Source of the DNA: Schizochytrium sp. TIO01
Taxonomy: Eukaryota; Sar; Bigyra; Thraustochytrida; Thraustochytriidae
Direction of reading: 5' to 3'
NCBI GenBank assembly: GCA_004764695.1
Contig: SMSO01000036.1
Coordinates: 640,001-704,000, forward strand
DNA length: 64,000 nucleotides
Below the pieces are notes generated by a model that saw only the letters and a list, made by a program, of their open reading frames with translations, made no database searches and had not been told where the DNA came from. Both the position numbers and the translations under genes were made by a program. Below, one piece after another: positions 44,865 through 55,491 of this stretch; within the stretch, counting starts at the first letter, position 1, and each line of letters begins with the position of its first letter.

Positions 44865-45785
44865 CGCCCTGGCTCGGAGAGAGCTTCCGCTTTCTGCCCG
44901 CGTTCGTCAAGAGCCGCTTCAAAAAGGTCATTCGGTGGTGGTTTTTACTTTTAAGGTTCACTAAAAACTCAATTTATATCAGGCCCCACCCTTGAGCGCA
45001 GCTCTCTATCATAGATCCTTGTTTCGTTCCTGATTCTTTGATGATAAAGGCTGACCCGATTGCATCCAAAGGCACTTGTTTATCCACAGCTAAAGGATGA
45101 TCTTGATCTTGCACTAGTACGGTGTCAAACTAATTGCTAGCTTGAGCCATCGGCATGGTCTTGTAGTGTGCCTCTAATTGAATGAACTCCAGGCAAAATA
45201 GAACACACCGTGACTGTAGTAATGTGAGGTTGTGCAGATCAGCGTGCTGGAAGACACTCAGGACATTTTTGGTATTAACCTCAAGCATTAATGCATTCTC
45301 GAAAAAAGACTTAAATATTCCGTACCATAGAATTGTGCTAGGTTGAGCAATTCCACAGCGTCTTGTCGTAGTTCGGTCTCGGCAACAGTCCAGATGTCAT
45401 CATAAATAGAGAGCATCAATGAAGAGTCGCAAGGCCCTGGAGTGGGAAGTGGGAATACTCAGACTTCTTTTCTTCCAATCGTCCCAATAGTGACGGCCGC
45501 TGGGACTGTCACAGCCCCAGGACAACCTTTTGAAATACCTGCTTTGTAAGCAAAGGACGGACATGTTCACATCATGAGACTGCTGAACGCTTTTAGTGCC
45601 TGAAGAAGCACCAGCGTTTCTACCTTTGACTTGGCACACTTCGATGATTGTGGATTGGGCCCATCACTTATGACAATGATATGAAACCCTCCACCCTTCT
45701 CTTCGTGCATGAATTTAAAATCTTGTGCAAATGTTGATTCATGCTTACTGCAAGTGAAGTAGCTCATGGATTCCTTCAGAGTCAT
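44865..45785 (-). pseudogene. Frameshifted BTB/POZ-BACK domain gene remnant
   Basis: Reading the minus strand across changing frames recovers a BTB domain in the right order. The front is FAQDFKFMHEEKGGGFHIIV (about 45745-45680). A second frame follows with MSVLCLQSRYFKRL and SRALRLFIDALY (45570-45412). A third continues with DDIWTVAETELRQDAVELLN and LAQFYGTEY (45412-45315). A fourth gives KSFFENALMLEVNTKNVLSV and FQHADLHNLTLLQS, the start of a BACK-like helical region, with an in-frame TAG near 45132 and a TAA at 44974-44976. A later frame near 44945-44865 still looks coding (NDLFEAALDERGQKAEAL). At least three frame changes plus nonsense codons with no splice signals at the breaks mark it as a pseudogene. 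BTB proteins commonly act as dimerising adaptors for cullin-3 ubiquitin ligases. Its 5' end is duplicated in the tandem repeat next door. Confidence 0.7.
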
Positions 45786-46386
45786 GTATTATACAAATTG
45801 ATGTGGTTTTCTTGATAGAAAATATCTTTGTTTGTTCTCCGTAGGAGAGAGATTAATTGATAGCCATTTGAAATATATGCAGAGATCACAGAAGAAGCCC
45901 GTATTTGTACATTCATATCTCTTCGAGCATGTAGAAGTGTGCATTTTAGTCTTTAGTGGCCAAATCACGATTGTAATTCCATTCTAGTCACCCTTTGCGC
46001 ACAGTTAAAATATGTATCTTCGCACTATCACTGTTCGATCGTGAAGAAGACGCTTCCAGAAAAGCTTACTGCAAGTGGAGGAGCTTCTGGGGTCCTTCAG
46101 AGTCATGTATTATACAAAATGATGTGGTTTTCGTGATGTAAAACATCTTTGTTTGTTCTTCGTGGGAGAGAAATGAGTTGATAGTCATTTGAAATATATG
46201 CAGAGATCACAGAAGAAGCCCGTATTTGTACATTCATATCTCTTCGAGCATATAGAAGTGTGCATTTTAGTCTTTAGTGGTCAAATCATGATTGTAATGT
46301 CACTATGATCACCCTTTGAGCACATTTAAAATATGTGTCTTCGCACATCAATGTTTGTTAGTGAAGGAAAATATCTTCAGTCGAGC
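45745..46386. repeat. Tandem duplication, two ~321-bp units
   Basis: Units of 321 bp begin near 45745 and 46066. Landmark identity is high: GTCATGTATTATACAAA at 45781 and 46102, and CAGAGATCACAGAAGAAGCC at 45880 and 46201. Both units include the first codons of the broken BTB gene (M-T-L-K then E-S or D-P). A diverged third partial copy appears to follow at about 46340-46420, and faint resemblance continues to about 46690, suggesting an older, decaying array. Confidence 0.9.
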
Positions 46387-48990
46387 CTATTACGAGGGGA
46401 ATAGCTTCTCAAAGCGCTAAAAACTAATATAAAAAAGTCTGGAATGTGGTCAAACATATGTATCGGCGGCGACTTTGCTACGCTTTCCACAAAAGGTTTG
46501 ACGTTGTAGACTTCCAGAAAGTGTCCATGCTATGCAGAGAAGAGCACTATATACCAATACAATTTGACAACAATCATTCTTAGTGATATGACAGAAACCA
46601 TCGCTCTATTCTCGTTCAAGTGTTTGTTTACGAAAGAAAATCTCTATAAACTTATCATGAGTGGTTTCGTTCTTCAATATCTTTAATAGTACACAAGGTG
46701 CGCATCGTGGGGCGTTGTTAGTTTCTTCAAGCATGTATTATTTTCATTTTAAAAATTACACTCACTTCACTCTATTGTACTTGCACCACTCGAAGTGTTG
46801 AGATTTTCCGTTATCCAAAAAATATCTTTGATGGAGTCTGTTTCGAGCGCGAGTGCTCTTCACTTACACAAACACCATGCGATGTTTTCACCAAAAAGAG
46901 TTCACAGATCGGGCAAAAGCTCCATTGGTATGGCGTATTATATGGTCGTTCGACTTTGTAATTCCTCGAATGATGTTTACAAAACATATATCAATGAAAC
47001 AGTTCTTAAAACTCGGTGGCTTGCAGTTAAATAGTAAGATACTTTTGTTGCTAACAGTTGCAATTCGAAATTCAAATTCAAGGATTCTCAAATATCACGG
47101 TACTTAAAGTCGACGATTTGAGAAGCGTTAAAACTAAATCTTGTCGACAAATGCATATGTACAGTTCCTCTCGCGAAATTCCGGGTGAAACAGTGTCAGC
47201 TTGATCATGATTATAATGCAGAGATATTTATTTCTCTTGTTAGACGAGATCTAATCATGTTGAGGTTTGATGCCTCATCCAGATTCGTTGATTCTTACTA
47301 ACACAGAATTAACACAACAATATTGTATTGGTTGGCACAGGATGCCTTTTTCTGGTGGTAACTTCAGATCCACTCACCAACAGTGTTCTTTCTAAAACAA
47401 GAGCACCATTGGCGGCCATTCATGGCTTTTATCCTTGAAACCTCACGTCAATTACTAACGGCCAGTCAGTAAGTTAGTAGTAAAATTACTATCTTACTAC
47501 TGAAAGATATGTAGGCAATGGCGAGCTCCGAATAGATTCTTCTCCACCCAAATATCTTCAACGGAATTAGCCAGTCCTGGAGCCATCTCTTTTGTTCGGT
47601 TTCGTAAACCCAGCTCAAGTCTTTTTCTTGAATTTCTTAAGGGTGTTCCCCAGTTCATATTCAACCATCCCTAGCCATTCTCAGCTCCCTTGTATTACTA
47701 CCGTGACGGCCTCGTTGCTCCTGCTCATAATCCTACCTAATCCTATCCATCATCCATCTATCTTTCAACCCAGGTTGTCACCTTTGACCCCAATCCGACT
47801 CCTACCATCGAATAGCCTAGATACACAACCTTACTAGGTGCTAGAAGACCTGTATTCCTGAACCCTGATGATGTTGCTGATGATGATGGCCATCGCCATC
47901 GTCATCCTCCACAGAGCCTACCCAGAGTCTCTCCCAGGCCTGAAGCCTGCAGGCGGTGCGCCATGTAGAGCTAGCTCTTTCCCAGCTCTTCGCCAGCCCT
48001 TGTTCGCGCAGCCTAGTCCCTTGCAATTAATTAATCAATTGCCAATCCATGTCCCAAATAGTCACACCGCTGAGCACCAACGTCACCTTTTTAGTTAAAA
48101 CATCAATCAATGCGCGCATTTCGCAGATATAGCACTGTGCATACGGTATATTCTAAGCTGCGCAACCCACTTTCGCCTCTAGCGCTTGAAAAGAACGAGA
48201 GAGAGAGAGAAAGAAGAAGAAGAGAGAGATTCATGGCTGAGTCAGGTCTCAAGATCCCGTGGGTCTTCTTCGTGTAATAAGGTCTTCGCACAATAAGTTT
48301 GACCGAGGTAACTGAGTTCTGCTGTCAAGCTTCAATGGTTTCGTGCACCCTTTGGGCTAGCTTGGTGGGTATTTCCGAGTCTTCGCTTCGTCTTCAGCAA
48401 GGTGCAGAAACTATAAACCTGTTCCGCTGCCTCCTGGAAATCTCGCTGCTTTGCTCTCGGCCTTTTGTTCTCTTTTCTACCCTCTTGCCTACCACTAATC
48501 CTATGCGTTCTTATTTATTGCCCTGCATCCTTTCAGTAGCACGTTTCGTTCCAAGCGCGTTCTTTGCATAGTCATATCCACGGGACCTCGTTAGGACCAG
48601 TTTCAAGCGTAAAGGAGTCCATAAAGGTTCTCAGCAAGTTTCGTTCCACTTGTGGCGCAGTTCTTCCTAATTCTGTTGACGATTAGTCGTAGGCACCTGT
48701 TAAGGGACTCTTAGGCCAAGGAGAAGGAGGAGAGAACAGAAGAAGAAAAGACGCGCTGCTCTCCACAAAGCGTGCGTGAAGACAGACCACGGAGATCGTG
48801 GCCAAACAACTCGCTGCTGCTCCGCATTCAATGCAGTATGAGGGCACCGGCGACAGCCATTGCCAGCTCCAGCACCGCTCCCGCGTGGCCACTCCACTCC
48901 AAAGTAAGTCCCTGTAATCGTAGGTACCGATTGCTTCTTTTAGTTTTGATTGTTGTTTGTTTGTTTGTTCAAGAGAACAAAAGGCTGAAA

Positions 48991-49049
48991 GGAAAAACAA
49001 ACTTTAATACAGAAAGAAAAACAAAAAACTTTAATACAGAAAGAAAAAA
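48991..49049. repeat. 27-bp direct repeat, two copies
   Basis: The unit containing ACTTTAATACAGAAAGAAAA occurs at 49001 and again at 49028. Confidence 0.85.
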
Positions 49050-49787
49050 CTGGTAGGTACGTACTAGCAGGTTCTAGTGGGCGCCAATAGATTAGAACGT
49101 ACTAGGAACAGCGTTGTTGAAATTACTTAGTCTAGGTAGCGTGTATTTTGGACAGGGACAGCGGGAAGCGATTCAATCAATCGATCAATCGCTGCGACGC
49201 TCAAGTGCAGGCGGCCCCGACCACGACTGCACAGCGCTCCGGCGGGACCGCAAACTCTCATATTTGTTCGTATATCTGCTGACCATTGCTGCTTGATACC
49301 TACCCCGCGTGCGTTCTTTGGACTACTTCGCTTCGCGCATTTGAGGTGACGTCGATCCCTTCCTTGCTTTCTCCCGATCGATCGATCCGCCTAGTACGTG
49401 GTGTCGTCCACGTTTTGAGGGAAACTCGCTCGATCGCTTGCAGATTTAGGCTCTCGCGCAAGCTCACATCGCTTTCAAGGCTGTGAAACGTACATATCAG
49501 GTCTACGTTGAGGTTTCCATACCCTTAAGTGAGGGTGAGAAACAACTATTTCTGAAGCGAAAGGTCTTGGATTGGTTCTCTTCTTCATTCGTGGACTTCA
49601 ATTGTGCCAAGAACGAGGAACTTTAAATTAACCTTCGTGTACTGAGGCTCACTATAATCTTACTTGTTCGAGTTCTGATTGTGCTTTGAATTAAAACCCG
49701 TTCGTGTAATTTGCTGCAAGCTTTCGCTGTGAGTTGTTTTGGGGGCATTCAGTTTGTGATCGACGCATTCTTCAGTATTTAGACACG

Positions 49788-50885
49788 ATGGAGGACTATC
49801 ACGGCCACTCGCACCTACACTCTCATGTAAGTCATCAAGACCAGCAGCAGCAGGTCCCTGGTCAAATGGCCAACTCGCACCACCACGATGCTGAGTCGGA
49901 TGTCTCAGACGAGGAAGGCACAGCCATTGTTAAAGGCTTTGCTGTGGATGACCCAACATGTCCACGTGTGCTGTACTGGGGATCAGGAAGTCCTCCAGCA
50001 TGGCGTGCTCGGCTTTGTCTCGAGGAGAAGGGCGTAACCTACCGTAGCGTGCTTCTCTCTTTCGAGAAAAAACAACACAAAACGCCTCAGATGCTGTCAC
50101 TTAACCCTCGCGGCATGGTACCTATCTTTGTAGATGGCGGCACGGTACTTTACGAATCACTGGGTATTATTCAATACATTGACAGTGAGATTACTTCATC
50201 AAGGTCACTCATGCCGGAAAGCAAACGTCTGCGTGCACGCGCTTTGATTCGCATGAATGAAGCTAACAATGTCAGCGCGGTCGTTGGTGAGGTTGTTTAT
50301 TATTTGCGAAGAACACACACTTCACACATTAACCACGAGTACTTGCGCGTAAAGCGTGATGCTATGTACAAGGAAATTGCGCTTTGGGAGGGGTACCTGG
50401 ACGCAAGTGACTATCTTGCTGGAGATGAAGTCACTCTGGCCGACATCAGCTTCTTTCCCACCATCGCGTATACTGTACGCCTTGGATTCGATCTTTCCAA
50501 GTAAGTTAGAACCCCTTTGTTTGTCAAATAGAGTTAAATGAGTCATGGGCAGTGAGATGCAGGCAAATCCTGCTTGTTTTAAAAGAGCAGATCTTCTCAT
50601 TGCATGGGAAATGCTAAGGTGTGAGGTGAGGTGAGGTGAGGTGAGGTGCGGTGGTCATCCCCTTTAAATCGATAAAAGAGAGGATGTTCGCGTGACTAAC
50701 GTGTTTTGATGATTTGATGATGGTGAACTACTTTTCATTGTTTTGTTTGTTTGCGATCTAATACCTACAGATTCCCTCGCTTGAACAACTACTATCTGCG
50801 CATGTTGGAGCGCGAGTCCGTCAAAAACTCCTGGCCTCCTCATTGGATCAAGCAAGAGTCGGCTGGCCCATTAAAGGGTCTGTAA
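49788..50885 (+). CDS. Glutathione S-transferase-like protein with His-rich N-terminus, 2 exons
   Basis: Exons 49788-50500 and 50771-50885 join in frame across a GT-AG intron (gtaagt to cctacag), giving 275 residues. GSTs conjugate glutathione to electrophiles or act as thiol reductases. After about 56 extra residues the thioredoxin-like domain begins: RVLYWGSGSPPAWRARLCLEEKGV, then LNPRGMVPIFVDGG and YESLGIIQYID, the cis-Pro loop and glutathione gamma-Glu contact (Glu-Ser). The helical C-terminal domain contains YLAGDEVTLADISFFP, a near-universal GST motif. The candidate active-site residue is Ser in GSGSPPAW; there is no Cys at that spot. The N-terminal extension has HGHSHLHSH and NSHHH clusters and an acidic DVSDEEG, suggesting metal binding or disorder. 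A gtaagt sequence at 49827 inside the His-rich part could be a cryptic donor, but reading through keeps the frame open. Identity is clear; class and substrate are not. Confidence 0.9.
50621..50648. repeat. (GTGAG)n repeat within the GST intron
   Basis: Five to six copies of a 5-bp GTGAG/AGGTG unit inside the intron. Confidence 0.85.
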
Positions 50886-52494
50886 ACCGCCCACTGGTAC
50901 CCTGTCTTCCCTTAAAACTTTAACCCACGTGAATTACAGAAAATATTGCATGACATAAGTATTTGTTCATTGATAGATTTTCCAATTTTTTTGCTTTAGA
51001 CTTTTTGAGATTGGCCTGACTGCTAAACTATTCTTAGCATGAAGCTCAAATGATGTCTTTGGGGAACAACATTCAATGTACATTCTCGACTCTGCTGATA
51101 TTCCCCACCCACCTACCCACCGATCACATAAGTTTCCATATTTTGCTAGTGGATAGCTTGGGGGCCATGTGTGGATGCCATGGGGAGTAGAGATGAAAGG
51201 CAACGCGTAAGATGTACTGCTGCATTATGTTGAGGTGTGTTTCTCACAAATTGTTGTGAGCCTAACTAAAGCTGTTCAGTGATAAAGAACCATTGGTCCA
51301 GAGAAGGCCGAGCCATTCATGCCATGCCTGAGACAGGAGCTTACGTCAATCTATTCATCCCGTTTATTGTCTCAACAAGCGCAACGGGAGAAAGGTATTT
51401 TCATCTTGAAGTAGTGATCATGATTGAAGAAGGCAAATATAATGCGGTCGCATTCGAACAGGTGTGATAAAAAAACATAAACAGACCATACTAGGTTGAT
51501 GAGAGCCACACAGGCACTTCTTCCATCACAGGAAAAATGGACAAAAGAGTCAAACGGGTCGAACATGGCATACAAATGCTCCAGAATAACTACAGAAGAG
51601 GCACAGTAGAAGCAAGACGTTAGTTGCCAAGGGTGACTGACTGGTAGGAGAAGAAAATGAAAATAGTAGTAAAAAAAGAGTTTGTGAACATCAGTTATCT
51701 CGATCCTATAGTGAAAAGAGAGAAAAAATGAGAGAAGCAAAGTAATGAAAAGGATCATATGAGGTGTTCCACATAGAAAAAGAAGGGGAGCGAGACAACT
51801 ACTTGTGAGCATGTTATAGTAGCGCTCACAAGGCAGCTTGCCTTGATATTATCTTGAATTTGTAGTTTGGTGAGACCAGCTCTTGCTTGCCTGTGAACAG
51901 CGGACTGCGTTTCAAAAGAAAACCAGCAGTGATTTGGTTTTCTTTGATTGATCGCAGCGAATTAAAATTGCAAAGAACGCAAAAGTTTTGCAGGTGAAGG
52001 AATACTGTACATCATATTATCTGGTTCATGACCGTAAGCATCTGAGGCGAGCCAAAGGTGAGTAAGCCGATTAATCAAGCGAATCAACAACCCACTAGCC
52101 AAAGAAATTTTTGTTGTTTGCCAGAAACTCGCACATGCGACAGGGGCGCCATCCAATGTATTTGCAGGGGAGGCGGCAAAACCCGAGTGCTCTAAAAGTA
52201 GTGCGGGTCTGACAAAAAACAATGGCTAGGTTATAGCTTCTTCGCTCCATATAATGGCTCACTTTTATATATCCACCATTCTTTGACTCGCTAGCTATTA
52301 CATGCGACCGTCATGATGCAGCAAATAGAAGAAATAATCGTAATAATATCCTCATCACCATTCCCCTGCTGTGCTTGCTTGCGATACTACTGCTTCTTCC
52401 ACCCAGTGCCTTGTCGGTTAAAAAGTCTAACAGGACAATTAAGAGAAGCAGTGCGTAGGTCCTGGCGAACGCTAAGGTGTTCACTGCACATGAA
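50886..52494. other. Convergent region between GST and cyclin genes
   Basis: 1.6 kb. An ATG-initiated 146-codon frame on the minus strand (51372-51812) is rich in Phe, Leu, His and Cys, with hydrophobic stretches. It matches no family I know and sits in T-rich sequence, so I leave it as unproven. Nothing else seen. Confidence 0.45.
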
Positions 52495-53955
52495 CTACCT
52501 GGTCGCGGACCTGCTACGGTGCAAGCAGAGGCGTGCTGGTGGTTCGAGCCCCAACGTCACGGCTTGTGCATGCGACTTGACGCTGCAACTGCGTGAGAGA
52601 ACAGGTGCGCCTGCAGCTCCGCTAAGAGGCACAGGGTTGTTGGAGTGTTGCAAGCTCAATCCGTCATAGGAAACATATGTAGAGTGAATAGCTCCGTTTT
52701 GCAGGAGTGAAGAGGAGTGTTCATCCTCGTCTTGATCCATAAAAACCATTGCGCCGGCGGGTGCGCCCATGGATGATGGCATCTCGTCAGCCTCCATGGC
52801 CTCTAAATCACGAGATGTATCATGGAAAAAGGGTTTGCCTCCTTCACCCTTGTACCTTTTGCTGTAAAGGGTACGGTTTTCCTGGTGTTGTTCCAGATCT
52901 TCGTCTTCGTCAGAGTTGTTAGGATAGGAATACATGTCCTGTGTAACGTCGTCGTCGTAGTAGTACGAAAAGCTTGACTCCGAATAGGAGAGCTCGTCGA
53001 CGCCAACAGGAGAGACAACTTGCTCGGAGCGTCCGGCGCAAGTTGAGGTGGCGGAAGTAAGAGCAGCAGATTCGGTGGCCACAGGGGCCAGGCTGGGTCC
53101 AGCAGAGGCTGCGGATGCAGACATCATGCTCTCAAAAATTTCCAGCATGCGCTCACTGCATGCTTTTACTTCCTGCGATCCGAGGAGGCCCAGTCTGGCG
53201 ACTGACGCAGCCCACGCTTGCGACAGCTCGCCATCCACACGGACGGTCTTCAGAGCGCATAGCACAGCAGATGTGCCGATGATACTGGGCGAGTATTTTA
53301 AGAACTCGTATTCTGGAATAACCACGTCGAGGAAGGTTACAGCATCTTCTTGCACAAGACGGCGAGCGTCCGTGCACGGGATAAACTGCACCAGGTGGGT
53401 CATGAACGACTGAGGGGTGACCGGGGTGAGTTTCCACTGGATCACGCGGAGAAGCTCGAGCTCCATCAGCTTTATGTCTGACTCCAGGTAGGTTCCATCA
53501 GCGAGGTCCCTGAGTTCATGCATGCCAATAGGGAATGTCTCGTGCAGCTTTGCTGCAACAAAAATAGACCCCATTGCGAGCAGTTGGAGGATACTCTTTT
53601 TTGTAGAAATCTGGCTCAAATACCTGTCCATGTAGTTAACCGCAACTGCAATGGTCTCTTGAGAGATTCCGTACTCCTCCTCAAACTCCAGCAGCCACGA
53701 GGCTACTTTAGACCTCCATACCACGCGCATGCCATCCTTCTGCACCTGCTCGATGTAGTCGTGCCTTGGTCGGCATGAGTCCTCAGTGTCCATCATAATT
53801 TCCAGTCGTTCATAAAGTTCCGCCTGCGTCAACCTGCACACCTCCTCTGGGGCCTGTTCGCTCTCGCGAGACCAGTCCGCTCCAAGAGAGTCGTGCGACG
53901 CCCTTGCCTCCAGTCCTTGTTTGTGGTCATCCACCATCATCGAGTCCACCATCAT
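52495..53955 (-). CDS. D-type-like cyclin
   Basis: 486 residues, one exon, starting with two consecutive ATGs. Cyclins activate CDKs; D-type ones link growth signals to G1 entry. The N-terminal cyclin box covers about 55-178: RSKVASWLLEFEEEYG with Lys84, AVNYMDRYLS, and IFVAAKLHETFPI with Glu139. These Lys and Glu positions match the CDK-contact pair of cyclin D. ELELLRVIQWKLTPVTPQSF closes the box. The C-terminal cyclin fold spans about 180-278. A long tail follows, with a Ser/Thr/Ala stretch and an acidic, Tyr-rich patch (SYYYDDD, NNSDEDEDLEQ), which is PEST-like and suggests rapid turnover. The LxCxE retinoblastoma-binding motif usual near the start of cyclin D is not visible. Cyclin identity is certain; the D-type call rests on the box sequence. 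Confidence 0.93.
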   Translation of the reverse strand: MMVDSMMVDDHKQGLEARASHDSLGADWSRESEQAPEEVCRLTQAELYERLEIMMDTEDSCRPRHDYIEQVQKDGMRVVWRSKVASWLLEFEEEYGISQETIAVAVNYMDRYLSQISTKKSILQLLAMGSIFVAAKLHETFPIGMHELRDLADGTYLESDIKLMELELLRVIQWKLTPVTPQSFMTHLVQFIPCTDARRLVQEDAVTFLDVVIPEYEFLKYSPSIIGTSAVLCALKTVRVDGELSQAWAASVARLGLLGSQEVKACSERMLEIFESMMSASAASAGPSLAPVATESAALTSATSTCAGRSEQVVSPVGVDELSYSESSFSYYYDDDVTQDMYSYPNNSDEDEDLEQHQENRTLYSKRYKGEGGKPFFHDTSRDLEAMEADEMPSSMGAPAGAMVFMDQDEDEHSSSLLQNGAIHSTYVSYDGLSLQHSNNPVPLSGAAGAPVLSRSCSVKSHAQAVTLGLEPPARLCLHRSRSATR

Positions 53956-55059
53956 CGTCTCTGCTGTGTTATATACGCGCGCTGAAGTCTATATATGCGC
54001 GCGCCTCCTTAGCGAGAGCCAGTCACCTCCCCTACAGCGCGAAGGCTTCGGCCTCTTCACCAAAGTGAGACCTCGCCAACCGAAACAGAAGAGGGAGGGC
54101 GGGAAAGGGGCTTCCAGGACAAGCCAGAAGCAGGCGAATGAGTGATTGAAGAAAAGAGATTCGCAGATCAATGAAACTTTGAATCAATCAGCTCGAGTGA
54201 CTGAGAGCTCGGTCGGAAGAGGCAAGAGAGGCAAGAGCGCGCAGCTGCTTGCTTGCTTGCTTCTGCCCTGCCCCGGTCTCGACGACGAGTACGTATATAG
54301 TACGGGGTTTCAATAGATAAAAGCAGCTAATAGCAAGCTGAAGCTACAAACAGAGTTGTTCGTGTTGTTATTATTTGAAAGAGAGATTGATTCTGGATGC
54401 GGCTGCAGTTCGTTAGTTAGGAGTTTAGTTTTCTGCTGCTGTTGCTGCTGCTGCTGATGGTAGTGGTGATAGATAGTAGTGTGGCGCGAGGCCTTGCCAC
54501 CTTTTGCCGACGCCGTCGGCGAGCCGCGGCTGCGGCTCTCTCCCGCACAACGCCGCTGCCGTTGGCGGAGCGAGGAGCGGCGTCAAATTGATGATCGAGG
54601 TCTGCTTTGGCCTCACGCTGCTTTTGCACTCTTTATTACTATTCACCATGGAGGCTTGCGATTCGCCTATATGCGTGTAGTGCAGTCCTAACGAGAAGGT
54701 CTGCTTGGTTCCTCTTTCTCAACTAACAGAAGATGCTCATAAGTAGAATGCTAGCACTATTGAAAAAAACAATCATTAAAAGAAAAGAAAAGAAAAGAAT
54801 AAACAAAAAGTACTGCTATCATTATTACAGATCATTCGAATATTCAAATCCTACTTATGACTTTTTGTAAGCAACCGCGTTTGGTAGTAAAGATCTGGCT
54901 AGAGATGATACCGATAAGATTAGGAGTGTGTTGGAAGAGGTGGAGCCAGGCCTACGCATCTCTAAGCAGGGGATAGGAGGGAGCTGAAAGAAGAATAATC
55001 GATGAGACAGAAGAAGTCAAACTAAATACTGTCATTTGAACTTGATTTTTAACTTTAAT

Positions 55060-55491
55060 TCAAAACAAAAAGAAAGTATACGGAAACGCAAAAAATGAGC
55101 TAGCGCCTACATTTATTATTTCCTTTCTACATTTACAAAAAGAAAAGATCTTGCGGACTGACGAGGCCGACACCCCCAATTGTCTTTGCACGTTTATATG
55201 GTATGAAGAGAAGGTTTTGTTGACCTTCAAGATACCACAACACTTTGAATTTTGCTCAAAAAGCAAAAGAATAGGCCCAGTTAAAACAAAACTAACTACT
55301 CCAAGGGCATTAAAAAATATCGTTAATTCTTTTAAATCTTCAAGATCAAGCCGATCTACTAATGCCGTACGCCATTCGCTAGCTGCTTTAAAAGCTCCCT
55401 TTCCATCATAATTAAAAAGAAAAGAAAAGAGCATTTGTAACATAAAATAAAAATTGAATTTTAAAAGAAGTGGGACCGTAGCCCGCGTCAT
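55060..55491 (-). CDS. Hypothetical AT-rich membrane-protein-like ORF
   Basis: An ATG-initiated 143-codon frame. Two hydrophobic stretches, near residues 8-27 and about 57-78 (FFNALGVVSFVLTGPILLLF), could be membrane helices, with a charged helix ALVDRLDLEDLKELT before the second. Codon third positions are strongly A/T, unlike the intact genes of this window. That fits either non-coding AT-rich DNA, a relic, or a transferred or organellar piece. No family recognised and no splice signals needed. Treat as a candidate only. Confidence 0.25.
   Translation of the reverse strand: MTRATVPLLLKFNFYFMLQMLFSFLFNYDGKGAFKAASEWRTALVDRLDLEDLKELTIFFNALGVVSFVLTGPILLLFEQNSKCCGILKVNKTFSSYHINVQRQLGVSASSVRKIFSFCKCRKEIINVGASSFFAFPYTFFLF

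Larger units (their letters stand above)
37507..49787. other. 12-kb gene-poor region with gene remnants
   Basis: I find no intact gene with a start codon and recognisable domains. The interval holds a broken BTB gene, a 321-bp tandem duplication, a stop-interrupted frame at 42637-42969, a possible degenerate zinc knuckle near 40285, a Cys-rich frame near 41009 and several short repeats, each listed separately. The rest is AT-rich with frequent stops. Confidence 0.5.

Noticed and set aside
52541-52551. tRNA B-box-like GGTTCGAGCCC
   Set aside because: It lies inside the cyclin coding sequence with no A box or cloverleaf around it.
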